64,000 bases of DNA from Symbiodinium sp. CCMP2592 (taxonomy: Eukaryota; Sar; Dinophyceae; Suessiales; Symbiodiniaceae), in assembly GCA_905221615.1 (NCBI GenBank), contig CAJNDT010003802.1, positions 275,960 through 339,959 on the forward strand. The letters run 5' to 3'. How positions within the stretch are numbered: the first letter of the stretch is position 1; every line of letters begins with the position of its first letter. The notes beneath the pieces were generated by a model. The model searched no databases. It saw only the letters and a program-made list of their open reading frames with translations, and was not told the origin of the DNA. Of this stretch, positions 1 through 11,485 are shown piece by piece. The translations under genes were made by a program, and so were the position numbers.

Positions 1-190
1 GCTGATCATACTAATAATACTGATACCAAGAAGACAAGAGCTTATTATTATTAGTAGTGTTAAAACCTTATCATAAACCGGAACAGTAAGACTAAGGGAT
101 GTCGGCTCCCTAAACTCTACACGCAGGTTTCGGGTTTGTTTTTCTAGGGAGTTGACGCTGCAGTTGAGAGTTCAGGAGAAGAATCCAGTC

Positions 191-196
191 GCAGTC

Positions 197-249
<53 letters not shown>

Positions 250-343
250 CGTAGTCGTAGTCGTAGTCGTAGTCGTAGTCGTAGTCGCAGTCGCAGTCGC
301 AGTCGTAGTCGTAGTCGTAATGGTAGTGGTAGTGGTAGTGGTA

Positions 344-414
<71 letters not shown>

Positions 415-600
415 GGTAGTGGTAGTGGTAGTGGTAGTCGTGGTAGTGGTAGTGGTAGTGGTAGTCGTAGCAGTAGTATTCGTCGTGGTAGTGGTAGTGG
501 TAGTAGTAGTTGTAGTGGTAGTAGCAGTAGTAAGAAAATACTCATACTAGTCGTGGTGGTGATGGTGGTGGTGGTCGTCGTCGTAGTCGCTAGTAGTGGT
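191..600. repeat. Degenerate CGT/AGT/GGT trinucleotide array
   Basis: About 400 bases of GT-centred triplets (AGT, CGT, GGT) with short blocks of each variant, such as a pure AGT run near 200-250 and alternating GGT/CGT near 350-415. All frames therefore translate as homopolymers (poly-Val, or Leu/Pro/Arg on the other strand), so the ORFs here are not credible genes. The block structure suggests slippage followed by point change and re-expansion. Confidence 0.95.
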
Positions 601-1486
601 GCTAACGGTGCCAAGTTTCATCTAGGTAGTGGTCGCACTCACAGTAACGGAAAGCAACGCAACAATGAAACTCGCAACAGGACAATTTCGTACTGACGAT
701 GGTACGGGTGGTTTGAGAAACTGCAGGACTTGGCCAGGCTCACCTGGTAAGATTAGAACATCGCGGTAAGATGCCCTCCCACATCGAGAGTGGAGTGCTG
801 AGTAAGCTTGGAGTACCAGGCTTCCGGCAAAGTCGTGGTGCCGTCTACTGCATCTTCCGGGACGGTTCTTTACTCCAAGGCCTCCAAGTCGACAGCTCCC
901 AATGCGCAGAATGCAGAGAAATCAGTGCTGACGTCTCCTGACAGGGTGCGCTCTGCACTCGCTTCCGACAGAAGGATGCCTCGGCCGAGAGGCGTCTTTC
1001 CGTTTCCGTCGTCGCCAGCTGCTCTTTCCCAAGCGGAGGCTGGCGGAGGCCGCAGAACTTCTGCGATCTGGAGGCCACTTCGAGGCCCGACAAAGGGGAA
1101 GTGAGCCTACAGGAGCCACATTTGAAGCTCTCCGGTGTCAGCGGTGTCAGGAGACGCTCAGTTACACAACTGCCTTGCGAAACTGCCACGGGCTGAGACC
1201 AGTCCGGGTTCCAGTGACGGGAGTGGGTCCTCGTATTTCTCAGGCGAACACGGCCATCACTGGGAATGGGTGCGGAGCTTAGATCAAACCACAACAAGAC
1301 ATGATGTACAGTATATATATATATATACATATTCATAACAGTAAAGATAATAGTAATCATAATGATGATGATAATAATAATAATAACTCCGTTCCTCGGC
1401 GCATCTTGGCGTGTCGCCCTGCAGCAGGCTCTGAGCCTCCTGGGAGAGATGACGGGGCGCAGCGCAGGACCCCGAGCTTCATCCCA
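601..1486. other. No recognisable gene; short AT and TAA microsatellite
   Basis: Overlapping ORFs on both strands show no motif or compositional sign of coding. A short (TA)n tract followed by AATGATGATAATAATAA-type sequence sits at about 1308-1386. Nothing else was recognised. Confidence 0.5.
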
Positions 1487-1594
1487 AAGGCTCCATGTAC
1501 CCATATAGTAGGTACTTAGGGTTTAAACTTTTAAGTAACTGTATAGGGACCCCTTTAAGGCCTAAGTACCTACTATATTAGCACATGGAGCCTT
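1487..1594. mobile_element. Foldback element, family 4 (palindromic, 108 bp)
   Basis: The left arm (1487-1520) starts AAGGCTCCATGT and contains ATATAGTAGGTACTTAGG. The right arm (1561-1594) is its reverse complement with a few changes. A loop of about 40 bases includes TTTAAACTTTTAAG. No coding capacity. A target-site duplication is not clear (flanks CCCA and AGGG). By structure it is a MITE-like foldback element; assignment to a transposon superfamily is not possible from this copy. Confidence 0.75.
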
Positions 1595-2370
1595 AGGGCA
1601 TGGCATCTCCTCCTACCGCAGATGCCAAGTGCAACGCAGAGCATTTAGCAATTTAGCATCTCAAGCATGAGCTTACAGCCTTGAAGCAGAGGAGACGAAG
1701 CAGAGCGACCGACACAGCTGCACTGCGTGGTTCATTAAGGGGTTACTGGTAATCGAAATCCTGTCCCACATGGCCTCTCGGCACCCGTGCAATGGGAGCT
1801 GCCGCAGCCTCGCTATGCATGGATGCATGGGGCCCGTGGCCAAAGAGAGCCTGGAGGCCCGCAGGTCCAGGTCCGCAGGCCCTTGCTGCCTCAGCAAGCA
1901 GAGCCTTTTTGGCAACCTTTGCAGGCTTCTCGATGCCGTGAAACCGAACTGGTTCTGGCCGGCCCTGCTGGGCGCATGTCTTGGCTGGAGAGCGTACAGA
2001 GGGGCGTTGGCTCCCCGGCAGAAGACGCCTCTGCAACCTGATGCTTCACTTCCCCAATAATCTTCGACACAGAGCAGCCTTTTCTGTGGGTCTCGATCCG
2101 GCAGCCCGAGCGCTGACACGCTCACAGCCCCGAAGACTCTCCCTGATCCGATTGTCCTGAAAGCTTGAATGGCTAAGTTTTTCCTTGTCAACGTCTCAAC
2201 CCGCCTCCTCAGGGTCGGGCGCCCGTGCCTGATGAAACTCGACCGTTGCAGGCGCGCTGTATCGCAGCTTTCGATGTTATTGAGTTTGAGGCCTGCCCGA
2301 TACTGCCCCTGACAAGGTCGAAGAGGCCTCTCCCAGCGGATCTTGCGAGTGCCCTCTTCATATCTTTGAC
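1595..2370. other. Gene-poor leader region upstream of the ankyrin ORF
   Basis: ORFs occur on both strands but none has a recognisable domain. The minus-strand ORF across 1673-2410 is Arg/Leu/Ser-rich in the way expected of antisense GC-rich sequence. No promoter motif is identifiable; dinoflagellate genes generally lack a standard TATA box. Confidence 0.4.
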
Positions 2371-2985
2371 ATGATCTCCCTGGAGCCAGCAAGCGCGTGT
2401 CTACTATCAAGCCTGGATTTTCTTGAGGCTTGGATGCTGCGAGCAGTGTGCCGTCAGATGCAAGACTCGCTCAGCGAGAAAGCCATGTTGACCAGAGCGC
2501 CGGAGATGCGGGTGAAGATCTCCGAGGACAGTCGGAACTTAGCCACAACTGCGGAGATATTTCTGAGTGTCCTGGCCTTTCCTCAACTCCTGGAGCAAGC
2601 AGATTGTGCCGGGCAGACCCTGCTCATGCGTGCAGCCCATCTTGGAATCCCCAGGCTCTGCAGGGCCCTGCTGGCTGCCAAAGCTGCAGTCGATGCACGT
2701 GGGGGCAACGGATGGACGGCCCTTCACTATGCGGCCACCGGTAAGTCGTCAGAGACGTGCCAGCTGTTGTTGGACCACGGTGCCGACGTAGAAGCACGTT
2801 CGCGTGATGGTCACACGCCCTTCTACTACGCCTATCGAGCTGGCGATGAGAAGTCGATCATGGAAGTGCTCCATGCTCGAGGGGCCCGGCCTGACCTGCG
2901 GTCGCAGAATGCCTGTGGGACTGCTGACTGTGGCTACCTGAGATATTCGACAAAAAGGGACCCCGTCACTACCACAAGCACATGA
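2371..2985 (+). CDS. Ankyrin-repeat protein, intronless ORF (204 aa)
   Basis: Three consecutive ankyrin repeats are visible: residues about 79-111 (AGQTLLMRAAHLGIPRLC...), 112-144 (NGWTALHYAATG...LLLDHGADVEAR) and 145-177 (DGHTPFYYAYRAGDE...). Each has the G-x-TxLxxAA turn and helices, and the second is close to consensus. The first 78 residues hold a hydrophobic segment with Ser/Leu/Ala but no named domain. The ORF opens with ATG. The last ~25 residues (CGTADCGYLRYSTKRDP...) are not ankyrin-like and may be intron or 3' sequence read through. Ankyrin repeats mediate protein binding, so no specific function can be named. It stands alone, with simple repeat downstream. The three repeats are firm; full gene extent is uncertain. 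Confidence 0.8.
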   Translation: MISLEPASACLLSSLDFLEAWMLRAVCRQMQDSLSEKAMLTRAPEMRVKISEDSRNLATTAEIFLSVLAFPQLLEQADCAGQTLLMRAAHLGIPRLCRALLAAKAAVDARGGNGWTALHYAATGKSSETCQLLLDHGADVEARSRDGHTPFYYAYRAGDEKSIMEVLHARGARPDLRSQNACGTADCGYLRYSTKRDPVTTTST

Positions 2986-5900
2986 TTCGGCAGATTGTCA
3001 TACATCGTGCAGAATTCTTTTGGCGGAGTATGCACATCCACACAGAATACACACGGCAAAACCAAACTTGCCCATGCATTCGTATGTAAGTGTTCGCACA
3101 TACATGCACGCGTGTATGCATGTATACATGCATGCAGGGATGTATGTACAAAAGCACGGAGGTAGGTAGGTAGGTACGTAGCTAAGTAGTTAGGTTTGTC
3201 TGTATGTATGCATGCCTGACTTCATGTTTTTTCGTGCCAGCTCAATTTTAACTTCATGGCTTCGTTAGTACGTAAAGAATGCTGCAATTATGATACTGGC
3301 GTTAGAAATTGTTTACACAACAAACTCGGCATGTCTCCATGTCAACTTTGTTTTACCCTTGATCTTGTCTCATGCCTGTGTATTGAGTTGCGTAATTACC
3401 GTTGGTGCGTGCGAGGCTGTGCAATGTACAGAAGTTTACTTGATGTGTGGTGTGATGTGACTTGGCAACATGTCATGCTACGTCGTTTCAGCGATATCGC
3501 GGGGCATGTCGTGATATTCCCTTTCTAAGCCCTACCTTTTTTGCCCCCGCTGGATCACGTTATCTTGGACCCTGCCTTTCGTCATGCCCTCAACTCAAGG
3601 CCTTTCACAGCCCTAAGCCCTGAACCACTGAGGTAGAGCAGGATGTGGTGACCTTCAATGTGGCCATCGCAGTATCGTCCTCGGCCTGCTCGAAGATCGA
3701 GCAGACGAAGGGTACCCTCTAACAACACAGAGCGCCTCAACCAGAGAGGGGCTGAGGCAATGTAGTCAACGCCAAGCTGCGGGAAACGATCCCTCAAAAA
3801 TTGTCGCAATCAGGTTGGATAACACAATCTATAGGTAAAACGAGTCTCAATATGCGAATGGCCACAGGAAGACTGCATATTCAACATGAAAGCTCATGAG
3901 AGTAGCTGCATAAGAGCAAGGCTACGGCTACTCCTTGTGATCCAGAGCTTCGAATACCGAGGCTCTGGGCCGAGGCCAGCAGTGGGAGCGGTCCCTTTGC
4001 TTGTCCGGCGCCCGTGTCACGGAGTCGGTTTTGGGTGTAGGGCTGGGGGTGTTTGGGGACTGCCGGGAGCCATCGCTTGTCCAATCCGACCCCTCCGAAG
4101 CTTCGAGTGGTTGCAGGATGCATCTGCATACCAAGGCTCGATGGCATGCCAGCTGCCAACATCGAGCCTGATTTCGAGACCTATCAGGCCTGGCCCGTTT
4201 GAGCTGAAGGGGCTGCTCATGTCATCGCGCCCTCTGAGTGCGAGCGAGCCACTACAAGATTCTGCGTACATCCTTGCACCACTCACTGATCCCAAGAGCG
4301 GTTAATTATATCCAACAAAACTGGAAGCCAGAGGAGACGTCAAGATCAGAATTCCCTTCCTCCGTTTTTCTCAGAGACGTCTCAGGCGCTTTCCCTGGCT
4401 TGCAGTCGAAACGGTGAGTGGGAGAAGGCCTGGTTCCTAGACCCTTTCCAGCTCCAGGACTTGCATGCGGCAGAGAACGACCAAAGACCTGCCACGACAT
4501 GATGATACATGTTTGATATACAAATAGACGGATAGGATGGATGGGTGGACAGTTAACTGCAGATGCAGGTATAGCTAGGTAGTTCTCCGTGTACAAGATC
4601 GCAATTGCACATTCTATACACTCGGCCTCAGATGAAGATCAAGCAAGATCATGAGCCTCAGCCCTGAACACCAAAGTACTGGGTTCTTCACTCTTTACCA
4701 AACGGAAACCAGGTTATTTGCTACAGATCTTAATCAAGGAAACCCAAAACCCAACCTTAAGAATAACCAAGAGTACCAGGCCCTCACCTTCTTGGCCACG
4801 GCGCAAGAGCTCGAGCCCTGGAGCCCTGAAAGTTTGAGACTTCGGGGGCTTTTGAAAGCGTCTGCTCAGGCTCGGGGTGGCAAACAGCGAGTCCTGGCAC
4901 ATCGGCATGATGGCCTGTGTCGGTGGCTGAGGCTAGGGAAGGCGAGGGAGCGAGGCTCGCAAGCAAGCGAGCAAGAAACAGCGCAAGAGAAGGCAGAAGA
5001 GAGACAGAGAGAGAAAGAGAGGCTTGCGGAGGGGTTTACAGCTCTTGTCCTCTTGTCCGAGTGCAAGCAAGAGAAAGGCTTATGCATCAGCTTGTCGTGT
5101 CTGCGATTTTGGTATATTCGTGACCTGTGTGTCGGAGTGTTGCACTTGTCTTTTCAAACTTGTCTTGAGTGCCTGATTGCAACATTTTGGCACCCGCAAC
5201 AGTCGGGGCGCACAAGTGCCCGGTGAGGGGGGAAATCCCTCACTACAGCCCTGGCGAAAGAAAGACTTATGATTCACGCATGTGTCAGCGAAGACAATGG
5301 GGGGACTTGTGTGATAACAGTTTTAATGCTATGAGTATGTCCTGGCAAAGCACAAAAAACCCTTTGTCAGTTGTCACACCCCCGCAAGGCCCCAACAAAC
5401 AACGGGGGCCCATGTGGCCGGGGGATTTCGCACAGGACGAAGAAGGCTTTCGAGGGGATATTCTTAACCGTGCCTCCTCCCCCACATCCGAAAATGGAAC
5501 CGGAGATACGTCCAAAACAGCGTGGGGCAGAGATAGCGGCTCAGGGAGCATGAACAGGGACTTAGATGTGTGTGTAGAGGCCGCTCTGGCGCCGAAGAGA
5601 ATGAACGTTATGCGGGCTGCCTCCCCATACACGTTCCGGGAACAAAAGGAAGAACACAACAATCTATAACTATCCGTCCATCCATCCATTCCTCCCTCCA
5701 TCCAGACATGCATGCATGCATGTTTGTCCATGGTGTGATAGCTCATCATCGCCAGTCGTGGTGCTTGCTTCATTTTCTGCCTCCGCTTAGGCCGGAGCTG
5801 GCGCTTGGGAGGTCGCGGCAGCATCCCTTCCGTTCTGTGTCTTGAGTAATCATCTTGGGTTTGGCGTGGGATATGCTGCTGTCAAGGATTTACGAGCTGG

Positions 5901-6334
5901 TGCTAGGGCTTCAGTTTGCATGGGGTTGGGGGTAGTGCGCCTGGGGGGTTTTGAGAATGAGGTGAGGGATTTTGGTGTCACCATTTTTCGGTTTCCTGGT
6001 TCAGGTTGCAGGGCGTTTAGGATTTGAGTTGTGATTCAGAGTGACTGTTCCACATCTCGTTCCGCCGTTCAGGGATCGGAGTTTTCAGGCCTTGACGGCC
6101 TGGGCAACTTGGGTGTTTTAATCGGTGTTTACCTATTGTAGACCCAATAAACTCTTGCACTATTAGTGTACAAATATGTTTCTGACAGATCAGATCCCTG
6201 CAAACGGAGCTTTGCATTTGCAGGCAACGCTGGAGATGCTGGAGTGTGCAGGCACCCCGCAGTCTCCGCCGCTTTGCAGCACTGTTCTCAAATAAGCCGG
6301 GTGGAAGCCGCGTAACTCGTGCCAACCAGGAAAG
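2986..6334. other. Gene-poor stretch with tetranucleotide-type repeats
   Basis: About 3.3 kb without a recognisable gene. A degenerate ATGT/ATGC/GTAG tract runs about 3055-3225 and a short ATCC/ATGC tract lies at 5676-5735. An ORF at 4651-5226 contains a Glu/Arg/Lys-rich low-complexity run but no domain. Purine-rich AGAGAG sequence is at about 4990-5025. Nothing else is supported. Confidence 0.45.
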
Positions 6335-6765
6335 ATGTCTCCCGCGATCTCATGTGCTACGGAGTCGCGCTGTGTGAAACTCAGACCTCGAGCTCGTGAC
6401 TGCAGTGCACTCCCGCATTCGCCAGCTTTGAAGTCGGTCGCAGACCTTCGGAGGTACGCTTGTATGGAAGCAGGCCGCTGGCCGCAGTGCCTGTCCCTGC
6501 TTGAGCAGATGCGCTTAGATGAGGCCGGTCATGACGTTGTATCCTAGCCGGAGTCATGTCTAGGATTCGGGGACGACCCTTAGTTCAACTCCCAGAATCA
6601 GCTTTGGTTGCTTTGAGTCAGGTCGAACCCGACAGCATTGCGCTGGCCTGTGCAGCTCAAGCCTGCCGCGATGGCAGGCCCGCCGTTCTCCAGAACCTTC
6701 GTAGCCCTCGTTCCCGGGCGAGGGCTCTCGGTCGCTTGTCTGAGGAACAAGCGGGCTGCAGATGA
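6335..6765 (+). pseudogene. PPR-type repeat fragments (broken or intron-split gene)
   Basis: The ORF at 6335-6547 ends with a PPR-like helix pair, ACMEAGRWPQCLSLLEQM followed by GHDVVS, the pattern that normally continues into a Tyr-containing next repeat. It stops at TAG instead. In another frame from about 6616 the sequence reads QVEPDSIALACAAQACRDGR, a second PPR-like helix. PPR proteins bind organellar RNA and are very numerous in dinoflagellates. The frame change and the missing sequence between the two pieces mean either an intron of about 65 bases with unrecognised borders or a decayed gene. I favour a fragment. Sequence from 6766 to about 6990 stays open in one frame but is unrecognised. 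Confidence 0.45.
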
Positions 6766-7852
6766 GATCCAGGACGAGATGCCAGGCTCCCAGACCCTTC
6801 GAGAGTCCGTCTCGGCACGTTTCAGTGGCCGAGCGTGGAAACTGAGGCGCCAGCGCAAGCTCGACTACAACGTTGCCGAGGCAGAGTGCTGCAGCGGCTG
6901 CGGGTTCACCAGCGATGACCGACGAGAAAGGAGGAACGACGGCTGCGACAAGCCGATAGTCTTAGCGCTGCCTCGCGCTAGGTCCTGAACGAGGCCACCC
7001 TCGCCGTGGACTTCCCGGAGGCAAAGTGGAGACTGAGCCACCTCGAAAGTAAAGCCTTTCCACAGCACTGATTCTATCGTTCCTGTCGCTGATGAGGGTA
7101 ACTTGTCATTGCTCCGGAAGGTGCGAAGTCCGGTGCCCCTGGGAGCTTTGAGGTTTGACTCTCGATTTTTTGACGTTTGAACGCCTGTCTGCAGCGTTTG
7201 ACCAGCGTGTCCACTGCCTCGTCAGGCCCATGGCGCAGAAGGAAGTGCAGCTCTTCAAGTGGATCAGGCGCCATGGGGGGATGCCCGCTCTGCGCTTGTC
7301 GTCGACGAACTAAAGTCACGGATGCTCGCCCGCCCCTTTCGTTTGCATACTTGGGGCTCCTTCTTGCGAAGACGTAGCGCAGGCAGCGAGCCACTCCCGG
7401 AGACGTGCAGTCCGTGATCAAGGTACGTAAGAAAACTGGAAACCTCAGCTGTGTTTCCCAGCAAAGAAGAGAGTTTCAGTCTCCACAGGTCATCGAAGAG
7501 TTTGCAGAGGAGCGGCTCTCAAGTCTCCTCCGGATGAGACTCCCCGTTACCGCAACTCCCCGAAGCAGGAGCGGAGCTGGCTCAAGATCCAGGGGGAGCA
7601 GAAGAAGGAGCTTCTGGAGGTTCCGAAACTCCAAACCCCGAACCCTTCCGTAAACCCCAAACCCCAAACCCCAAACCCTAAGCCCTAAACCCCAAGCCCT
7701 AAACCCTAAAGGCCCTAAATCATGATCAAACCCTATAAGGCCAAATCTGAGATCCTGAGAGCCGAGGCGACGCTGCGGCCCGAGGACCGCATCGTTGAGT
7801 TCGGTTGCCGGCACCTCGGAGTGCGCACAGAGCCGAACGCGTGGCCATGGGG
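6766..7852. other. No assignable gene; decayed CCCTAAA tract at its end
   Basis: Several short coding-like patches exist but no domain is recognised. One is a minus-strand stretch around 7150-7270 beginning MAPDPLEELHFLLRHGPDEA. Another is a plus-strand patch around 7530-7640. From about 7640 to 7720 the sequence becomes CCCTAAA/CCCCAAA/CCCTAAG-type degenerate telomere-like repeat. Confidence 0.4.
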
Positions 7853-7955
7853 GGGAGTTTCCGAAAATGTGGGGAAATCTATTTTGGGGGCTCTTGTAAT
7901 ACGGATCCTATTGTTTAGGGTACTATATTAGGGTCCCCTATTTTCGGAAACTCCC
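7853..7955 (+). mobile_element. Foldback element, family 1 (103 bp)
   Basis: Terminal inverted repeats GGGAGTTTCCGAAAAT (left) and ATTTTCGGAAACTCCC (right) are exact complements over 16 bases. The interior carries the family block GGATCC...TTTAGGGTACTATATT...GGGTCCCCTATTTTC, also found at 39640 and 52014 and, inverted, at 23324. No ORF. The flanks share only ATG, so any target duplication has decayed. Confidence 0.85.
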
Positions 7956-8427
7956 TATGTGGGCTCAGACTCAGACTCGGATGTTATCCCAAAGAGCTTC
8001 CGAGGTTACGTCGGCTACTCCTCCATGGTCATGGCGCAGCGATTACGCGAACTCGGAGGGCGTGGCAGCGTGCAGTGCCGAGATGTGCCCAGTGAAGCAA
8101 ATGTTTCGTCGCAGAAAGGGCAATAAAGTATCCAGCCTACGGAGGAGTAGCTGAAGATGTCTAGTGTCGAGCAAGGTCACCACATGCGAAGTGGATGCGG
8201 CCAATGCGTACATCGCCCGTGGTGGTCTTAGTAGGCTTCATAGTAAGACTTTCGCAACGGTACCCCCTTGTGTAGTAACGGCTTCTCGTACGCCTTGTAG
8301 TAACGCTGGAAGAGGCCCACTGAGCCACAGGATTGGAGTGCAGGAGAATGTAGGCACAAGAGGGCATTGAGCCTGGACAGGAAGGATTCCAGCTTCCAGG
8401 ATTCTGCAGCATGCTTCTGCGATCCAG

Positions 8428-9131
8428 GTGGTGTGCTGCAGTTTGCTGGAGTGGAGGGGGAAGTCCAGGTGCGGGTGGGGTGCTGCTGCCACGTTTTCTG
8501 TCAGGCATGAAGAGAGGGAATTCGGTCATTGGCTTGCAAATTTTATGATTGCCCCTTCAACAAAAGTGCAGATGGGATTCACACGGAAGTGCTGTTGCAC
8601 AGCTGTTCATGCCGCATTGCATTCCAGGTGTGCCTGCGACTGGGTGGCCACTGGGCAGCTGGGCACCATTGACTTCCTGCTCCTGGACACGGGGCAGTTC
8701 GTTTTCGGTGCACTGCCACATGTCGCCCGAAGAGCGACAGCTGCAGGACCATCGGGGCACGATCTACCATGAGGCGCTTGCAGGGCCTGGCCCTGTATGT
8801 GCAGCGCAAGAGATTGTGCCACCTCCTGTCACGAGGACCTTCACGCGGCTGAACCTAGCCTTTCCGAGACGGTCCCGCACCGACTTGTCCATTACTGGCT
8901 CTCGTTTGCCCTATCTTCCTTGTAAGAGTGCTTCTTCATGTCCGACCGAGGCTATCGTTTTTGCAGATAACGTACTGTACCCGGGCGCTCCGCACGAGAC
9001 CCAGGGAATGAGGTTTGAGCTCCTCGCTGGAAAAACGGTGCTGCTGCAAGTCTTGCGCCAGGTTGTTTTTAAATTACATCGACGTCCAGGGCTACGCCAT
9101 AGAAATCCACGAGCTCAAGGCGTGCCCAGCA
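8428..9131 (+). CDS. Possible catechol O-methyltransferase-like gene fragment
   Basis: Around 8956-8994 one frame reads VFADNVLYPGAP. This resembles the conserved ADNV-x-x-PGAP segment near the C terminus of animal and algal catechol O-methyltransferases, which move a methyl group from S-adenosylmethionine to catechol hydroxyls. Upstream, in another frame, TIDFLLLDTGQF (about 8670-8705) could match the family's acidic metal-binding strand, but the following residues do not fit. A coding-like exon, DVQGYAIEIHELK, ends near 9131 before GGTAAGT, a good splice donor. The pieces lie in different frames and exon borders could not be fixed. The call rests on one short motif and could be wrong. Span limits are approximate. 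Confidence 0.3.
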
Positions 9132-9644
9132 GGGTAAGTCATGGGATTGTTAGAAAAGCTCGGCTGGTGCAGCCTTGCAACCTTGCATTGCGACTGGGCC
9201 CCTCGATCAAAGAGCGATTCACGAACCCTGCTTGTCGTGGCAGATGCAATGCTCGTGAAGTGCAGGAGTTCAAGCGACCTGACCTTGATGACTGGGTTCC
9301 TGCCTCGGTCGGGTAGTTCTCAGCCCGTTGTAGATTCCCGTCGAGTGCCGTCAGGTGGTGATTTGCAAGCCACCCCCTCCCGAGAAGCGAAAGGAAATGC
9401 CAACGTCTCAGGCATGGGCAGTTCTCTGAACTAGGGTGGCTTGAGTCTTCTCTATGCCCTCCTTCTCAGAAGAGGCAGGATTTACTTCTGGGGATCCCAA
9501 ACAGGACCTTAACTTAGGAGGCTGCTCATGGGATGACTGGATCCGTGATGTCAGCCGAAACAAGGCCGGAGTCAACTCCACCGGAGCTGCGACGTCTGTC
9601 CGCCGAGGCCGACTCTCTTCCTGCAGTTCTTTTGAAGCCTTCGT

Positions 9645-9745
9645 CTTACCTTTGCTTAGTAGGGAATGGAGGAATGGGGTACAATATGGTACAATTATGA
9701 CTACTATTACTACCATTCTTCCATTCCCTACTTACCAAAGGTAAG
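9645..9745. mobile_element. Foldback element, family 3, with TCGT target duplication (101 bp)
   Basis: The arms start CTTACCTTTGCTTAGTAGGG and end with the complement CCCTACTTACCAAAGGTAAG. Pairing continues inward over GAATGG and most of the next 12 bases. The element is flanked by TCGT at 9641-9644 and TCGT at 9746-9749, a 4-bp target-site duplication. The right edge ends GGTAAG, which with the duplicated T gives GTAAGT, a splice-donor consensus. Related copies lie at 29508 and 32853. Confidence 0.9.
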
Positions 9746-9970
9746 TCGTGCGGTCAAGCGTACATGCTATGTGCTGCCATGCATGCATATGCAACTTTTC
9801 CAGGCGATTCTTCCTTGCTTTTCCCTTTTCTATTGCGATTGTGTGCCTTCTCCTTTTGTATGTAGATGTATATATGTACATATTTCATGTACAACCCGTT
9901 CGATGATGTACACAATACTATAAGTAGTGAGGATACGTCTTAACCCCAACCTGGAGAGCCTTTAATGCTT

Positions 9971-10042
9971 ACAAAAGGCTTTAGTTCAAGATCGTGCAGT
10001 GAGATACTGACAAAAGGCTTTAGTTCAAGATCGTGCAGTGAG
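9971..10042. repeat. Tandem duplication, period 39 bp
   Basis: The sequence starting ACAAAAGGCTTTAGTTCAAG and running to GTGCAGTGAG occurs twice, the second copy beginning 39 bases after the first. The two are identical over about 33 bases, indicating a recent local duplication. Confidence 0.9.
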
Positions 10043-10119
10043 CGCCGCGAGGTGGATGCTATCTCATGGCGCAGTCAAGAGCAGTCCGGATCTCGGAAGG
10101 AAGCTCATAGGAGGCCAGG

Positions 10120-10195
10120 TTATATATATATATATACTTAGAATAGGGTTTTGGGGCCCACTCTACTATAATTATGATAACAGTATCGGTAATGC
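10120..10195. repeat. TA microsatellite beside an element-like AT-rich block
   Basis: A (TA)n tract at 10120-10137 is followed by TAGGGTTTTGGGGCCCA and TATAATTATGATAA. The same combination recurs at 56893-56930 (TAGGGTTTTTGGGCCCA...CATAATTATAATAA), so this is probably a remnant of another short dispersed element. Its ends could not be defined here. Confidence 0.5.
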
Positions 10196-11190
10196 ATGAC
10201 CTAACAAATACAAATCGAGTTTCATGCGGGTTTCGTGACCCGGTCTTAGTGGATTGAATGGGTTTATGGGGCTTGGCTCGGATCAAGAGAAATCTGGCAT
10301 CCATACGGCCAGCTCAACCGCCTTAAAAGACCCTTTCGGGGCTTTGCAGTCAATTTAATGGTTGCTACCTGTGTTACCTGCATGTCTTTCGTCCATCTTG
10401 ATGTGCTCATGAAGGGGGCTGTAAGTACTGCACAGCTCGGCTTTCGGCTTGCTCTGCGCCTTTGTTTGACATTCGGCGGGTTTCCCACATCCCGAAGCTA
10501 TGTTCCGCACACTCTTGGTCATGTGGGTGCTGTTTTGGCACACGCTGTAAGGCAAAAGCTACTGATGGCGTTTCCGGAGCTATACACTCAACACTTTTCG
10601 TGATCTTGGAGTGGCAAGTCGGCATCCTGTATATTGACCGGTTACATGTGTATATGGGTGCATACCTACATATTTACATGGTGTAAGCAGACACGTGTTG
10701 TGTCTGCAGTTTGGCAAGCGCCATGCAGGCATTTGTTTAACTTGATGCAATGCAAGCGAAGAAGTTCCGCCATTCTTGATGTATGCATCCCTTAACCCAA
10801 AGCCTATGCGGATGTGTCCCTGAAGGATGGTTGACTGGGTGTCATTCCAGCCTGGCGCTCAGTGTAAACGCAGAGCTCAGTAGGCGTCGCTGATTTGTCC
10901 TGGAGACAATGCTAAAACCTGTGTTCCGGATTCCTCTTAGAGGATGGAGAAGGCGCTCAAACAACAACACCCAAGCCTCAAACCCTAAACCCTGAACCGC
11001 TAAACCCCAACACCCAAATGCCAAACCCCAAACGCTAAGTCGTATACCTCGAACCCCGGAAAGAGCCCCAAACCCAACTGAGGGATCGCTTGAAGCCCGT
11101 GTTCTATGCCTGGAAAGAGGAGCGAGGGCTCTGAGCCAGAAGGTTCCGGCTGCCGAAGTGAGACATCCCCCCTACAGAGTCAGTATACCA
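10196..11190. other. No recognisable gene; decayed CCCTAAA tract
   Basis: No domain was recognised in any frame. Telomere-like CCCTAAACCC/CCAAACCC sequence occupies about 10980-11075. Confidence 0.45.
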
Positions 11191-11194
11191 CAAT

Positions 11195-11450
11195 GTACTG
11201 TATATATATATATATCTATATCTATATCTATATCTATATCTATATCTATATCTATATCTATATCTATATCTATATCTATAACTATATCTATATCTATATC
11301 TATATCTATATCTCTATATATCTATATATCTATATATCTATATATCTATATATCTATATATCTATATATCTATATATCTATATATCTATATATCTATATA
11401 TCTATATATCTATATATCTATATCTATATATCTATATCTATATCTATATC

Positions 11451-11485
<35 letters not shown>
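11195..11485. repeat. AT-rich microsatellite: (TATATC)n, (ATATATCT)n and (TA)n
   Basis: The tract starts as (TA)n, changes to a hexamer of TATATC type until about 11310, then an octamer of ATATATCT type, then returns to (TA)n by 11450-11485. Such AT blocks melt easily and may form cruciforms. The Ile/Tyr-rich ORFs that cover it are artefacts. Confidence 0.95.

Noticed and set aside
152-614. Long ORFs on both strands in the CGT/AGT array (poly-Val; Leu/Pro/Arg-rich)
   Set aside because: They are translations of a triplet repeat, which stays open in several frames at once; no gene-like sequence flanks them.
4651-5226. 191-aa ORF with a Glu/Arg/Lys-rich run
   Set aside because: The charged run is a purine-rich tract; the rest shows no protein-like pattern and other frames are equally open.
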